This document shows, piece after piece, positions 24,845 to 33,513 of a stretch of DNA of 64,000 nt. A model generated the notes under the pieces. That model worked only from the letters and a program-made list of their open reading frames with translations, made no database searches and had not been told where the DNA came from. The position numbers and the translations under genes were made by a program. Where the stretch lies: contig JACPXC010000059.1 of NCBI GenBank assembly GCA_016196755.1, positions 62,001-126,000 on the forward strand, given 5' to 3'. The stretch comes from Elusimicrobiota bacterium (GTDB lineage Bacteria; Elusimicrobiota; Elusimicrobia; UBA1565). Every line of letters starts with the position of its first letter. Position 1 is the first letter of the stretch.

Positions 24845-25653
24845 GCGAGCTGCCCTCCGAGGCGCGCCGGCGCGGCAGGACCGCGGAGTTCGAGCGCTAT
24901 CTGGCTTGGCTCGATGGCATGGGCGTGAATACCCTGCTCTGGGTGCCCGAACCCGCCAAGGGCGGCGAACCACGCCCCTGGCTGGAATCCAGACCCTTGG
25001 CCGCCATCCTCCCGAACCTCCCGCTCTACGCGCGCGACGTGATGGACCGCGGGCCGGCGGGGGCGGTGCTCAAGCGGCTCTTGGCGCTCTCCCCCTTTAA
25101 GTTTCCGTCCTTGGCCGGCGCCTCGCTGGGCTGGACGCCGGGGCTGCTCAGCCGCAGCTTCGCGCAGGGCATCATGCTGCTCGTCGAGCTCGAGTACCAG
25201 GGGATCTCCCGTCTCGACGTGCGCGAGGCGGTGCTCCACAGTTCGGCGGTGGACATGGCGCTGGCCTTCGGCGCCAAGGAGCTCTTCCCGCTGTTTGAGC
25301 GCTGGGCCGAGCGCCGCGGGCTCAAGCCTGTATTCCTGACCTACAATCTGGGGCTGCTGACGTCGAGCGTCGACCGCTGGGGCTTCGACCCCCGCGGGTT
25401 GGCCTTCCCCGTCAATGAAAAGCGCTATCATGTGAGAGCCGCCTCCGACGGGACTTGGCTCCGCTGGAGCGGCCGCTCGACGGCCTGGGAGGTCGACGCC
25501 GGCGGCACGGTGCCCCTGGAGCAGGCCCTCGAGTCGCTGCGCGAGCAGGGCCTGGGACGGGCGCTGGTGCCCTACGGCTCCTTCGAGCCGGCGTCGACGA
25601 AAGAAAGGCTGACGGCGTTCAAGGACCGTTTGGCGCGCGACCTTAAACCGTGA
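24832..25653 (+). CDS. conserved-looking protein of unknown function in a glycan operon
   Basis: A 273-residue soluble protein starting at an ATG 13 bases inside the end of the oxidoreductase gene. I do not recognise a family. Visible features are [67 protein letters not shown] and [14 protein letters not shown]. The spacing of short hydrophobic strands and helices would suit an alpha/beta (perhaps TIM-barrel) fold, but that is a guess. It lies in frame and overlapped between an oxidoreductase and a GT2 gene (GTGA), so it is very probably expressed and part of sugar assembly. Confidence 0.7.
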   Translation: MDLLGELPSEARRRGRTAEFERYLAWLDGMGVNTLLWVPEPAKGGEPRPWLESRPLAAILPNLPLYARDVMDRGPAGAVLKRLLALSPFKFPSLAGASLGWTPGLLSRSFAQGIMLLVELEYQGISRLDVREAVLHSSAVDMALAFGAKELFPLFERWAERRGLKPVFLTYNLGLLTSSVDRWGFDPRGLAFPVNEKRYHVRAASDGTWLRWSGRSTAWEVDAGGTVPLEQALESLREQGLGRALVPYGSFEPASTKERLTAFKDRLARDLKP

Positions 25654-26336
25654 AGCTCTCCGTCCTCATCCCGGTCTACAACGAGGCCCGCACGATAGCG
25701 CGGGTCATCGACGAGGTCGTGCGCAAGAATGCGGACCTCGACTTGGAGCTGGTCGTCGTCGACGACGGTTCCACGGACGGCACCCACGAGGCGCTCAAGA
25801 CCTTGAACCACCCGAAGGTCAAGCTCTTCGCCCACGAGAAGAACAGCGGCAAGGGCGCGGCCATCCGCACCGCCATCAAGCACGCCACCGGGGACATCAT
25901 CATCATCCAGGACGCCGACCTGGAGTACGACCCCGGTGATTATAAAGCCCTGCTCGAGCCGATCATCAAGGGCGAGGCCGACGTGGTCTACGGCTCGCGG
26001 ATGCTCAAGAAGGACTACAAGATCTCGTATTGGCGCTATCACCTGGGCGGCCGGCTGGTCTCCTTGTGGACGAACCTGATGTTCGGTTCCGCGTTGACCG
26101 ACCAGCCCACCTGCTACAAGGTCTTCAAAGCCGACCTGCTCAAGAGCTTCGACCTTGAGTGCACGGGCTTCGAGTTCTGCTCCGAAGTGACTGCGCTGGT
26201 GCTCAAGAAGGGCATCCCCATCGTCGAGCTGCCCATCGCCTATAACCCGCGCAGCATCACCGAGGGCAAGAAGATCCGCTGGACCGACGGCGTCATCGCC
26301 ATCTGGACGCTGACGAAGCACCGGTTCCTCCTTTGA
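25650..26336 (+). CDS. GT2 family glycosyltransferase (DPM1-like)
   Basis: A 228-residue enzyme with [33 protein letters not shown] and the DXD motif in [10 protein letters not shown], matching polyprenyl-phosphate mannosyl/glucosyl synthases. It has no membrane helices. GTG start overlaps the upstream stop (GTGA), and its own stop overlaps the TTG of the GT-C gene. It probably charges undecaprenyl phosphate for that GT-C enzyme. Confidence 0.92.
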   Translation: MKLSVLIPVYNEARTIARVIDEVVRKNADLDLELVVVDDGSTDGTHEALKTLNHPKVKLFAHEKNSGKGAAIRTAIKHATGDIIIIQDADLEYDPGDYKALLEPIIKGEADVVYGSRMLKKDYKISYWRYHLGGRLVSLWTNLMFGSALTDQPTCYKVFKADLLKSFDLECTGFEFCSEVTALVLKKGIPIVELPIAYNPRSITEGKKIRWTDGVIAIWTLTKHRFLL

Positions 26337-27556
26337 CCCGGGCACCCAAGCTGCTGCTGGTCCTCATGGGCCTCGGCCTGGCCCTGCGCTGGGGTCTGGC
26401 GCTCAAGCTCCAAGAGAAGGACTACCAGCCCGACGAAGGCGTCTACATCACCATCGCCCGCAACTTCCGCGACTACGGCGTCCTGGGCGACAAGCTGACC
26501 CCCAACGCCGACAAGCCGCCCGTGACGGCCGCGGCGATCAGGACCTGCTTCGCGCTCTTCGGCGACCGCTTGTGGGCGGCCAGGATGGTGTGGGGAATCA
26601 TGGGAGTAGCCGCGGCCTGGGGGCTCTACCTCTACGCCTCCCTCCTCTTCGGCCGCACCGCGGGACTCCTAGCCGGCGGCTTCGCGGCCATCTACCCGTT
26701 CTTCATCTACTGGTCGAGCATCCTAATGAGCGAGATGCCCGCCATCTTCCTGGTCGTCTTCGCCCTGCTCTACACCGAGAAAGCACGCCGTCCCGAAGGC
26801 AAAACCTGGGAAGCCTGGCTGGCCGGCCTCCTTTGGGGGTTGGCTACGCTCAACCGAACGCAGACCCTGGGCTTCGTCCTGGTCATGCTGGTCTGGGCAG
26901 CGCTGTTCAAAGCCAAGAAGTCCGTCCTCCTAGGCTTGGCCTTGCCCGCCCTGCTCCTACCGTCCCTGTGGCTGGTCCGCAACGGCCTCTCGCTGGACAC
27001 CTGGACGCTCGACACCCACTCGGGCTATACCGCCGTCATCCGCGTCATGTTCTACGACGAGGACAACATCGACACCGGCGTGGCCGACGCGGCGCTCCAG
27101 AAGGCCCCGTTCTACGCCGAGGCCATGGCCCTCCCCCCCGCCGAGCGCGACCGCTTCTTCTTCAAGCAGGCCGTCGACTACATCAAGGCCAACCCGCTGC
27201 GCTACGCCAAGAACTGCGCGGGGAACTTCCTCCAGTTCTGGCGCTTCTACCCGCGCCCCGACAAGAGCGTGGGCGTGACGCCGGGGTCGTTCCTGCATTC
27301 CGACCGCCGCTACTTCATCTGGCTCTCGCTGCTAACCGAGCCGGCCCTCATCCTGCTGGGACTGGCGGGCCTCATCCTGGGAATCAAAGAGCGCGCCCCA
27401 GTGGCCCTGCCCATCCTCTGGATCCTAGCCAACACCGCGGTCCACACGCTGGTCATCTCCCAGATGCGCTACCGCATCCCGGTGATGCCCATGGTCATCC
27501 TGCTGGCGGCCTATGCCGTTGCGCGCAAGGCGGGCCAGATGAGAGAATCAGCCTGA
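26333..27556 (+). CDS. polytopic GT39-like glycosyltransferase
   Basis: A 407-residue membrane protein. After the first helix it has [23 protein letters not shown], the acidic GT-C loop motif, then about nine further helices. It starts at TTG (26333) overlapping the GT2 stop. The [18 protein letters not shown] segment at the end recurs in the GT-C protein at 29881 as IRYRLPLMPVMVVYAAYA, so the two are related. Donor is probably a polyprenyl-phosphate sugar. Confidence 0.83.
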   Translation: MTRAPKLLLVLMGLGLALRWGLALKLQEKDYQPDEGVYITIARNFRDYGVLGDKLTPNADKPPVTAAAIRTCFALFGDRLWAARMVWGIMGVAAAWGLYLYASLLFGRTAGLLAGGFAAIYPFFIYWSSILMSEMPAIFLVVFALLYTEKARRPEGKTWEAWLAGLLWGLATLNRTQTLGFVLVMLVWAALFKAKKSVLLGLALPALLLPSLWLVRNGLSLDTWTLDTHSGYTAVIRVMFYDEDNIDTGVADAALQKAPFYAEAMALPPAERDRFFFKQAVDYIKANPLRYAKNCAGNFLQFWRFYPRPDKSVGVTPGSFLHSDRRYFIWLSLLTEPALILLGLAGLILGIKERAPVALPILWILANTAVHTLVISQMRYRIPVMPMVILLAAYAVARKAGQMRESA

Positions 27557-28182
27557 TGGACGACTTGGCGCGCGACACAGTCCCCGAGTACTACAGCAAG
27601 AACCCCATCATCAGCGGGCTCTTCAAGCGCCGCCTGTCGCTGGCCTTCGAGCTGGGGCAGCTGGAAGGCAAGGAGCCGCTCGACGTTCTCGACCTGGGCT
27701 GCGGGACGGGGCTGCTGCTCGGGATGTTCTTGAAGGACTATCCCCAGCACCGCTACTCGGGCTGGGACGTCCACCCCGGCATCGATGACCTCCGCCCGAA
27801 GATGCCCGCCGTCGACTTCAAGCGCCTGGACTTCCGCGACCCCGCCCAGCTCCCCGCCAAGACCTTCGACCGGGTGTTCTGCTTGGACGTCCTCGAGCAC
27901 TTCGAGAATCTGGAGCCCGTGCTCGTGTCGCTCAGGCGCCTGCTAAAGCCCGACGGCCTCTTCGTCATCTCCGAGCCGACGGAAAGCTGGCTCTACCAGC
28001 TGGGCCGCCTGGCCAGCAAGGGCACGACCTCGACGGTCGACGGCCCGACCGGGACCCCGCACTACTACAACGCCGCCGGAGTGCATGCCGTCATGCTCAA
28101 AGCCGGCTTCAAGTGCCGCGAACTGCGCAAAACCCCGCCGTGGCCGATCGACCTCTTCCACGTCACGGCATACGGACTATAA
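27556..28182 (+). CDS. class I SAM-dependent methyltransferase
   Basis: A 208-residue protein. LDVLDLGCGTGLLLGMF is the SAM-binding motif, FDRVFCLDVLEHFENL is motif II/III, and RRLLKPDGLFVISEPT follows. It resembles UbiE/Coq-like small-molecule methyltransferases and may methylate a sugar or lipid. The ATG overlaps the upstream stop (TGATG). The mobile element begins at the base after its TAA stop, so the 3' end may have been reshaped by insertion, though the domain looks complete. Confidence 0.87.
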   Translation: MDDLARDTVPEYYSKNPIISGLFKRRLSLAFELGQLEGKEPLDVLDLGCGTGLLLGMFLKDYPQHRYSGWDVHPGIDDLRPKMPAVDFKRLDFRDPAQLPAKTFDRVFCLDVLEHFENLEPVLVSLRRLLKPDGLFVISEPTESWLYQLGRLASKGTTSTVDGPTGTPHYYNAAGVHAVMLKAGFKCRELRKTPPWPIDLFHVTAYGL

Positions 28183-28213
28183 TCGGTGTCAGTTGTTGAA
28201 TAGTTGAATTGTT
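28183..28213 (+). repeat. left terminal inverted repeat of the RAYT-like element
   Basis: Begins TCGGTGTCAGTTGTTGAATA and continues to GTT at 28213. It is an exact inverted match of 29157-29187. Inside it the motif GTTGA recurs three times at 7-9 base intervals, which could be iterated transposase contacts. Confidence 0.9.
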
Positions 28214-28300
28214 CGGTCCTCCTAGCACCCCCTTCCCCCAGGCACTTCATCTCCTCGACGGAAGAGGGAACTTTTTCGAGGCTTTTGCGTACTTGTGGGT

Positions 28301-29146
28301 ATGGGGCGCAAAACTCGCGAACACAAGCCGGGTGCGGTTTATCACGCCTACTCCCGCGGCAACGGGGGTAGGAATATATTCTTCGACAGCGAAGACAGGG
28401 TCTTGTTCCTGGCGATACTTGCCGACGTATGTCTGCGCACCCGCTGCAGGGTGCTGGCATACTGCCTGATGAGCAATCACTTCCATCTCTTGCTCGAGCT
28501 TGGCCTAGCCTCGCTGGAGAGCATCATGCGCCGCGTCCTATGCCGCTACTCGCGCGCCACGAACCGGAAGAACGGGCGGCTCGGACACATCTTCCAAGCC
28601 CGCTACAAGTCCAAAATCTGCCGCGGGGATCGCTATTACCAGAAGCTCCTGCCATACCTGCACAAGAACCCCGTCGATGCCGAGATGGTCGAGAACGCGG
28701 TGGACTGGAAATGGAGCAGCGCGCATCAGTTCGAAGGAGCAATCCGCTCTTCCCTGGTCGATGTGGATAGGGCCCTATCTTATCTGTCTCCCGAGCCTGA
28801 GGAAGCCCGCAGAATCTATTCGGAGGCGATGTCCGCATCCTCCGATGGGTTCGAACCCGATTACGATGAGCGCCATTACTTCTGCTGGCGCGAGAACCCA
28901 AAGCCTCCCGTCCCAGAAGGACTAGATGTCTTGGCTATGCAAATAAAGACAGAACACGGCATCGACCTTCTTGGAGGGACCCCAGGACTCCGCTTCCAGC
29001 GCCTGAGCCAAGCGCGCAGGGATTTCGCCCTGCGCGCCATCGCCGAGGGGCATCGCGGCTCTACAATCGCGCAGTTCCTTGGAATCAGCCGTAGCGCCGT
29101 AAGCCACGCGCTTCGGTTCAAAGATGGATTTCCCGGAGCGTCTTAG
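28301..29146 (+). CDS. REP-associated tyrosine transposase-like protein (HUH, COG1943)
   Basis: A 281-residue product starting at ATG 28301; an in-frame GTG lies 6 bases upstream. The TnpA_REP/Y1-transposase domain (about 1-150) has PGAVYHAYSRGNGGRNIFF, the HUH motif SNHFHLLLE (His60, His62) and the catalytic Tyr119 in PYLHKNPVDAEMV. A C-terminal extension (about 225-275) has a helix-turn-helix, RRDFALRAIAEGHRGSTIA then FLGISRSAVSHAL. Such enzymes nick and rejoin single-stranded DNA at the foot of hairpins. All catalytic residues are present, so it may be active. Codon use is less GC-biased than in neighbours, a sign of transfer. Confidence 0.92.
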   Translation: MGRKTREHKPGAVYHAYSRGNGGRNIFFDSEDRVLFLAILADVCLRTRCRVLAYCLMSNHFHLLLELGLASLESIMRRVLCRYSRATNRKNGRLGHIFQARYKSKICRGDRYYQKLLPYLHKNPVDAEMVENAVDWKWSSAHQFEGAIRSSLVDVDRALSYLSPEPEEARRIYSEAMSASSDGFEPDYDERHYFCWRENPKPPVPEGLDVLAMQIKTEHGIDLLGGTPGLRFQRLSQARRDFALRAIAEGHRGSTIAQFLGISRSAVSHALRFKDGFPGAS

Positions 29147-29156
29147 GCCGGCTCGA

Positions 29157-29187
29157 AACAATTCAACTATTCAACAACTGACACCGA
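29157..29187 (-). repeat. right terminal inverted repeat of the RAYT-like element
   Basis: Exact inverted copy of 28183-28213, ending in CAACAACTGACACCGA. One extra A just inside it (29156) breaks the match after 31 bases. Confidence 0.9.
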
Positions 29188-29200
29188 GAGGGCCGGCTAA

Positions 29201-29884
29201 TCAGCTTCCGAGGACGATTTCCCGCCACAAACCGCGCAGGAAGATGAGGCCCGTCTTGATGGCCGGGGCGCCGCTGCTTCCGCCTAGGCGCTGGCCTTCA
29301 TGGGTGGGGATCTCGACGATCTTGAGGCCGTGCTTCATGGCGCGGATGGAGAGCTGGTATTCGATGACGTAGCCCTGGGCGTCGGGCTTAAGGTCCTTCA
29401 AGACCGAGCGCTTCAAGCCGCGGAAGCCGTTGATCGTGTCGGTGACGTAAGACCCGCGGTTCCAGAGCAGGTTGGCGATCAGCGTGAACCCCTGGTTGGC
29501 CCACTTGCGGGGGCGCCACCAGTGGACGTCCTCCTCGTTGAACGCGCCTGCCATCATCCGCGAGGCGATGGCGATGTCGGCGCCCTTGTCGAGCTCGGCG
29601 AAGAGCTTGGCGATGTCCTCGGGGTCCTCGTTGCCGTCGGGGCTAAAAAAAACGATCTGCGAGCCCTGCGCCGCTTCGCCGGCCAGGATGAAGGCCTCGC
29701 CGCGGCCGCGTTTCTCTTGGACCAGGACCTTGACGCCCTTCGAGCGCAGGAAATCGGCGGTGCCGTCGGTGGACTGCCCGTCCACCGCGATGGTCTCGTC
29801 GGCGGCCGACAGCGGGATGCGGTCGAAGATCTTGGGCAGGGCCTCGATCTCGTTGCGGGCCAGGATGACCAGCGTGCGCTTCAT
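29201..29884 (-). CDS. GT2 family glycosyltransferase
   Basis: A 227-residue GT-A enzyme: RTLVILARNEIEALP, TIAVDGQSTDGT and FFSPDGNEDPED at the usual DXD site. The start at 29884 overlaps the stop of the GT-C gene upstream (ATGA). It lacks membrane helices. It is the last gene of the minus operon that begins near 42.8 kb, and the mobile element lies just past its stop. Confidence 0.88.
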   Translation of the reverse strand: MKRTLVILARNEIEALPKIFDRIPLSAADETIAVDGQSTDGTADFLRSKGVKVLVQEKRGRGEAFILAGEAAQGSQIVFFSPDGNEDPEDIAKLFAELDKGADIAIASRMMAGAFNEEDVHWWRPRKWANQGFTLIANLLWNRGSYVTDTINGFRGLKRSVLKDLKPDAQGYVIEYQLSIRAMKHGLKIVEIPTHEGQRLGGSSGAPAIKTGLIFLRGLWREIVLGS

Positions 29885-31101
29885 TTCGTCTCCTGGGGCG
29901 CGGGCTTGCCGAGCAGGCGCGCGATGGCGTAGGCCGCGTAGACCACCATGACCGGCATCAGCGGCAGGCGGTAGCGGATGGTCGCCCAACTCACCATATA
30001 GACGAACATCACCGAGCCCATCATCACGTTGACGAGTGCCGTGTCCGGCCGCCGCCAGCCGACGAAGAAGAGACCCAGGAAGCCCAAGGGCACGAGCCAA
30101 CCGTCGGACAAGAGGCTGACCCACTTCACCTTCGCATAGCCGCCGGGATAGTTCCGCGGGTACGGGTAGAGCCGCCAGAACTTCACGAAGCTGTCCCACA
30201 TGACCTTCGCAAATCCCAGCGGGTGGGCGATGATCCAGTCGACCGCGGCCCGGTAGTAGAACCGGTCGCGCTCGAGCGGCGGCAGGGCGCTGGCCTGCTG
30301 GGAGATCGGGTCGTTGGCCAGGTAGACCGTGCCCTCGGGCAGGCCCTGCAGTTCGTTGGGGACGACGAACTGCACGTAGATGTGCTGGCCGCCTTCCTGC
30401 ATGCCGGGCACGAAGCGCCCGAAGACCAAGGCGTTTCGCAGCGGCCAGAGCGACCACAGGGCCAGGGACGCCACGGTCAGTCCTATCGCCCAGCTGCGCC
30501 GCTCATGACCCAGGCGCTTGCCGGCCAGCCAGAGCGCCGGGCCGGCCAGGAACATCGCCGGCAGGAAGACCGTGTTCGTCAGCGGCAGGGCGCCCCAGGC
30601 GACGGCAGACGCGATGAGATTCCGGCGCGACGGAGCGCGCAGAAGCGCCAGCGTCGCCGCCAGCGCGGCCGCGAACAGGAAGGTCTGGAACGTCTCGCGC
30701 GCGGGATAGGCCGTGTAATAGAGGAACTGCGGGTAGCCCACCGCGAAGATGGCCGCCAGCCAGGCCTCGAAGGGGCCGAACAGCTGGCGCCCCAAGATGA
30801 AGACCAGCCAGACCGTGACTACGCCCAGCAGGCAGTGCAGGAGCCAGATGGCGTCGAAGCGCTCCCCGCCCAGAGTGTAGGTCGCCGCCAAGACCAATGG
30901 GAAGAGCGGCTCTCTTAGAGCGGTGGGCTGGCCCTGGTACTCATAGCGGCCCGTGGCGCGCAGGTTCTGCGCCAGATGCGTGTAATTGTCTACGTCCAAG
31001 ACCGGCTGGGAGCGGTCATAGGGCGAAAGCCCCCAGCAGTAGAGCGCGCGGACAGCCAGCGCTCCGGCCAGCAGGACCCACAGCGCCCGGCGAGCGGTCA
31101 C
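29881..31101 (-). CDS. polytopic GT39-like glycosyltransferase
   Basis: The 406-residue membrane protein has an N-terminal helix followed by VLDVDNYTHLAQNLRATGRYEYQ, a GT-C acidic loop, then REPLFPLVLAA and about nine further helices. The GTG start at 31101 lies one base after the upstream stop. The ending IRYRLPLMPVMVVYAAYAIA is shared with the GT-C at 26333. It probably transfers a sugar from a polyprenyl-phosphate donor made by the adjacent GT2. Confidence 0.83.
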   Translation of the reverse strand: MTARRALWVLLAGALAVRALYCWGLSPYDRSQPVLDVDNYTHLAQNLRATGRYEYQGQPTALREPLFPLVLAATYTLGGERFDAIWLLHCLLGVVTVWLVFILGRQLFGPFEAWLAAIFAVGYPQFLYYTAYPARETFQTFLFAAALAATLALLRAPSRRNLIASAVAWGALPLTNTVFLPAMFLAGPALWLAGKRLGHERRSWAIGLTVASLALWSLWPLRNALVFGRFVPGMQEGGQHIYVQFVVPNELQGLPEGTVYLANDPISQQASALPPLERDRFYYRAAVDWIIAHPLGFAKVMWDSFVKFWRLYPYPRNYPGGYAKVKWVSLLSDGWLVPLGFLGLFFVGWRRPDTALVNVMMGSVMFVYMVSWATIRYRLPLMPVMVVYAAYAIARLLGKPAPQETK

Positions 31102-31102
31102 G

Positions 31103-32296
31103 TCACTTCCGCTTGCGGCCGGCGAAGAAGGCCTTGAAGACCCCGGCTACGTAGTCGACGTCGCCCTCGGAGAGCCCGTGGTGGCAGCCGATGTAGAAGC
31201 CGCTGCGATTGACCTTGGCCGCGTTCGGGAAGCGCCGCTCGAGGCCGGACCCGAAGAGCTTGTGCAGGTAGGGCTGGTTGGTCAGCGGCAGCATGTCGCG
31301 GGTCTCGATGCCGCGCCGCTCGAGGAAGTCGGTGATGGCTGTCTTGGTTTCCGAGCGCAGGACCAGCGGGAACATCATGAAGGCATGCTCGGAGTAATCC
31401 GGCCACCAGGGCAGCTGGAGCCACTCCTCGTAAGGGCGCAGAGCCTTCATCAGGGCCAGGGCGTTGCGCTTGCGCTTGACCATCAGCGCCGCGCGTTCCT
31501 CGAGCTGGGCGACACCGAGAGCGCCTTCCAGCTCGGTGAGCCGATAGGAGTAGCCCAACCGCACGAAGCGGAAGCGCCGCGCCATGACCTGCGCGCTGCG
31601 GCCCTGGTCGATGGAAAGGTAGATCGAATCGCGCCCGTGGTTGACCAAAGAGCGCAGGTGGGTGGCCAACGGAGCCGAGTTGGTCGTCACGAGCCCGCCC
31701 ACGCCGGTGACCAACAGGTGCGCCGTGTAGGTCGAGAAGCAGGCCGCGTCGCCGAAGGAGCCCACCGAGCGGCCGCGCCAGCGCGAGAACATCGTCTCGC
31801 AGGAGTCCTCGACGACCTTCAGGCGCTTGCGCCGGGCCAGACCCATGAGCGGCCCCATCTCGCAGGGCTGGCCGAAGAGGTGCACCGGCATCATGAGCCG
31901 CGTGCGCCTGGTGAGCGCCGCCTCGGCGCGCTCCGGGTCGATGTTGTAGGTGCGCGGGTCTACGTCGACGAAAACCGGCTTGAGCCCCTGCACCAGGGCC
32001 ATGTTCGCGGTGGCCACGAAGGTCAGGGCGGGGACTAAGACCTCGTCGCCCGGCTTCCAGCGGCCGCGCTCCTGAAGGGCCGCCACCGCCACGTGCAGGG
32101 CGCTAGTGCCCGAGTTGCAGCTTACCGCGAACTTGCAGTCGTGCTCGGCGGCGAAGCGCTCCTCGAACTTGCGCAGGAAGGGCCCGTAGGCCAGGCGGTC
32201 GTTGTCTAGCGCCTCGCGCACGTAGCGCTTGGCCCGAGGCGATATCCTGACCGTACCCACCGGCACGCGCCAGCGCTGGGTCTTCTCCGTCTTCAT
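31103..32296 (-). CDS. DegT/DnrJ/EryC1-family PLP enzyme with His in place of the Schiff-base Lys
   Basis: A 397-residue fold-type I PLP protein with SCNSGTSALHVAVAALQ, LVPALTFVATANM and VVEDSCETMFSRWRG. At the site where aminotransferases have Lys (consensus PxKxxxTGEGG) it reads YTAHLLVTGVGG, with His193. A His here is the hallmark of the sugar 3-dehydratases ColD and RfbH/E1, which deoxygenate C3 instead of transaminating. It could therefore be a 3-dehydratase of NDP-4-keto-6-deoxyhexose. The neighbouring RfbE-like epimerase supports this. The ATG overlaps the upstream stop (ATGA). Confidence 0.85.
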   Translation of the reverse strand: MKTEKTQRWRVPVGTVRISPRAKRYVREALDNDRLAYGPFLRKFEERFAAEHDCKFAVSCNSGTSALHVAVAALQERGRWKPGDEVLVPALTFVATANMALVQGLKPVFVDVDPRTYNIDPERAEAALTRRTRLMMPVHLFGQPCEMGPLMGLARRKRLKVVEDSCETMFSRWRGRSVGSFGDAACFSTYTAHLLVTGVGGLVTTNSAPLATHLRSLVNHGRDSIYLSIDQGRSAQVMARRFRFVRLGYSYRLTELEGALGVAQLEERAALMVKRKRNALALMKALRPYEEWLQLPWWPDYSEHAFMMFPLVLRSETKTAITDFLERRGIETRDMLPLTNQPYLHKLFGSGLERRFPNAAKVNRSGFYIGCHHGLSEGDVDYVAGVFKAFFAGRKRK

Positions 32297-33513
32297 TCCG
32301 GCGGATTGTAACATTTGACGCGTGAGCGCTCGCGCGCCCGGAGCAGACCGGCGATCCGCGCCGCGGCCCAGAAGCCGACGAGCTGGATGCCCACCCCGGT
32401 CAAGACGCCGCCGACGATGGGGAGGGTCCAGTAGTCCCCGGATATCTGACCGGTGCGAGCGTAGGAGGCCAGCGCGGGGGCGTTGACGAGCACCCCTGCC
32501 GCAAACGACAGCGCCCCGCCCAGCGGCAGCCAGCGGACTAGGGCCCCCGCCGCGCCGGGCCCGGCGAGTTCCCCCCCACGGTCCCGGTGCACCACGCCGA
32601 CCAACACCTGAGCCAAAAGGCCGAGCGCGGCGAGAAACGCCGCCGAGGAGGCGCAGACCGCGATCAGGATGAAGCGGAAGTGCATCCACGCCTCGGCGCG
32701 TCCCTCCCGAAGGAGATGCCCGAGCGGGGCGGCCGGCCCGCCCAAGCGCAGGACGAAGAGCGCCGCGGCCAGGAGGAAGAGTCCAGCCGCCGCCCAGCCG
32801 AACAGCCGGCCAGGACGGTAGACCAGCGCCGCCTCGAGGATGACGCGCGCGAAGCGCAGCCCGTCGCGCAGCGGGGCCAGCTTCGAGTCCCCGACCCGCT
32901 CGTCATACGGCACCGGCACCTCGCCGAGCCTAAGCGCGGGGTCGAGCAGGGCCCGCGCGCTCATGGCCGGCGTGAAGCTCATCCCCTCCGGCAGCGGGAC
33001 CATGCGCTCGTAGGCCGTCCGGCGCAGGACGCGGATGCCGCTGGCCACGTCGAAGGAGCCGCGCGCGCCGAAGAGGCCGAGCAGGGTCCCGAAGAGCCGG
33101 TTGCCGAAGGCGCGGTAGCCGGGCATGCGGCTGCCGCCGTGCAGGCGCGCCCCGAGCACCACGTCGAGCTCGTCGGCCGCGGCCTTGGACATGAGCGCCG
33201 CGAAGGAGGCCGGGTCGCAGGTGCCGTCGCCGTCGAGGAAGGCCAGCCAGTCGCCGCGCGCCGCGGCAAATCCCGACATGATAGCCGCCCCGTAGCCGCG
33301 ATTATCCACGTGGCGCACCAGGCGCACGCCGGGCACCTTGCCGGCCAAAGCCGCCGAGCCGTCGGATGAGCCGTCATCGACGGCTATGACCTCGACCTCG
33401 AGAAAGCCATGCGGGCCCTTCGCCAGAGCGTCGGCCGCCGCGCAACACCGCCCCAGCACGCCCGCGATCGCCGCCTCTTCGTTATAGAAGGGGACGACGA
33501 TCGAGAGGATCAA
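32293..33513 (-). CDS. GT2 glycosyltransferase with C-terminal membrane domain
   Basis: A 406-residue protein. The N-terminal about 230 residues form a GT-A domain (SIVVPFYNEEAAI, VIAVDDGSSDGS, FLDGDGTCDP). The rest holds four or so membrane helices, as in GtrB-like or polyprenyl-phosphate glycosyltransferases. A TTG at 33513, directly after the upstream TGA, is the only start near the conserved first strand, so I use it. It is overlapped by the DegT-family gene downstream. Confidence 0.86.
   Translation of the reverse strand: MILSIVVPFYNEEAAIAGVLGRCCAAADALAKGPHGFLEVEVIAVDDGSSDGSAALAGKVPGVRLVRHVDNRGYGAAIMSGFAAARGDWLAFLDGDGTCDPASFAALMSKAAADELDVVLGARLHGGSRMPGYRAFGNRLFGTLLGLFGARGSFDVASGIRVLRRTAYERMVPLPEGMSFTPAMSARALLDPALRLGEVPVPYDERVGDSKLAPLRDGLRFARVILEAALVYRPGRLFGWAAAGLFLLAAALFVLRLGGPAAPLGHLLREGRAEAWMHFRFILIAVCASSAAFLAALGLLAQVLVGVVHRDRGGELAGPGAAGALVRWLPLGGALSFAAGVLVNAPALASYARTGQISGDYWTLPIVGGVLTGVGIQLVGFWAAARIAGLLRARERSRVKCYNPPE

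Larger units (their letters stand above)
28183..29187 (+). mobile_element. TIR-bounded RAYT-like transposon
   Basis: A 1005-bp unit bounded by perfect 31-bp inverted repeats (28183-28213 and 29157-29187), holding one gene, a HUH transposase. Its base composition is visibly less GC-rich than the flanking genes. It sits at the meeting point of two convergent operons, directly after the methyltransferase stop and 13 bases before the end of the minus-strand GT2 gene. I see no target-site duplication. Long TIRs are not expected of IS200/IS605-type or RAYT genes, which makes this arrangement unusual. Confidence 0.75.

Noticed and set aside
31103-32296. TACAAT 8 bases before the ATG at 32296 as another leaderless promoter
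   Set aside because: The start codon already overlaps the upstream stop (ATGA) and the box lies in coding sequence with no -35, so coupled translation explains it better.
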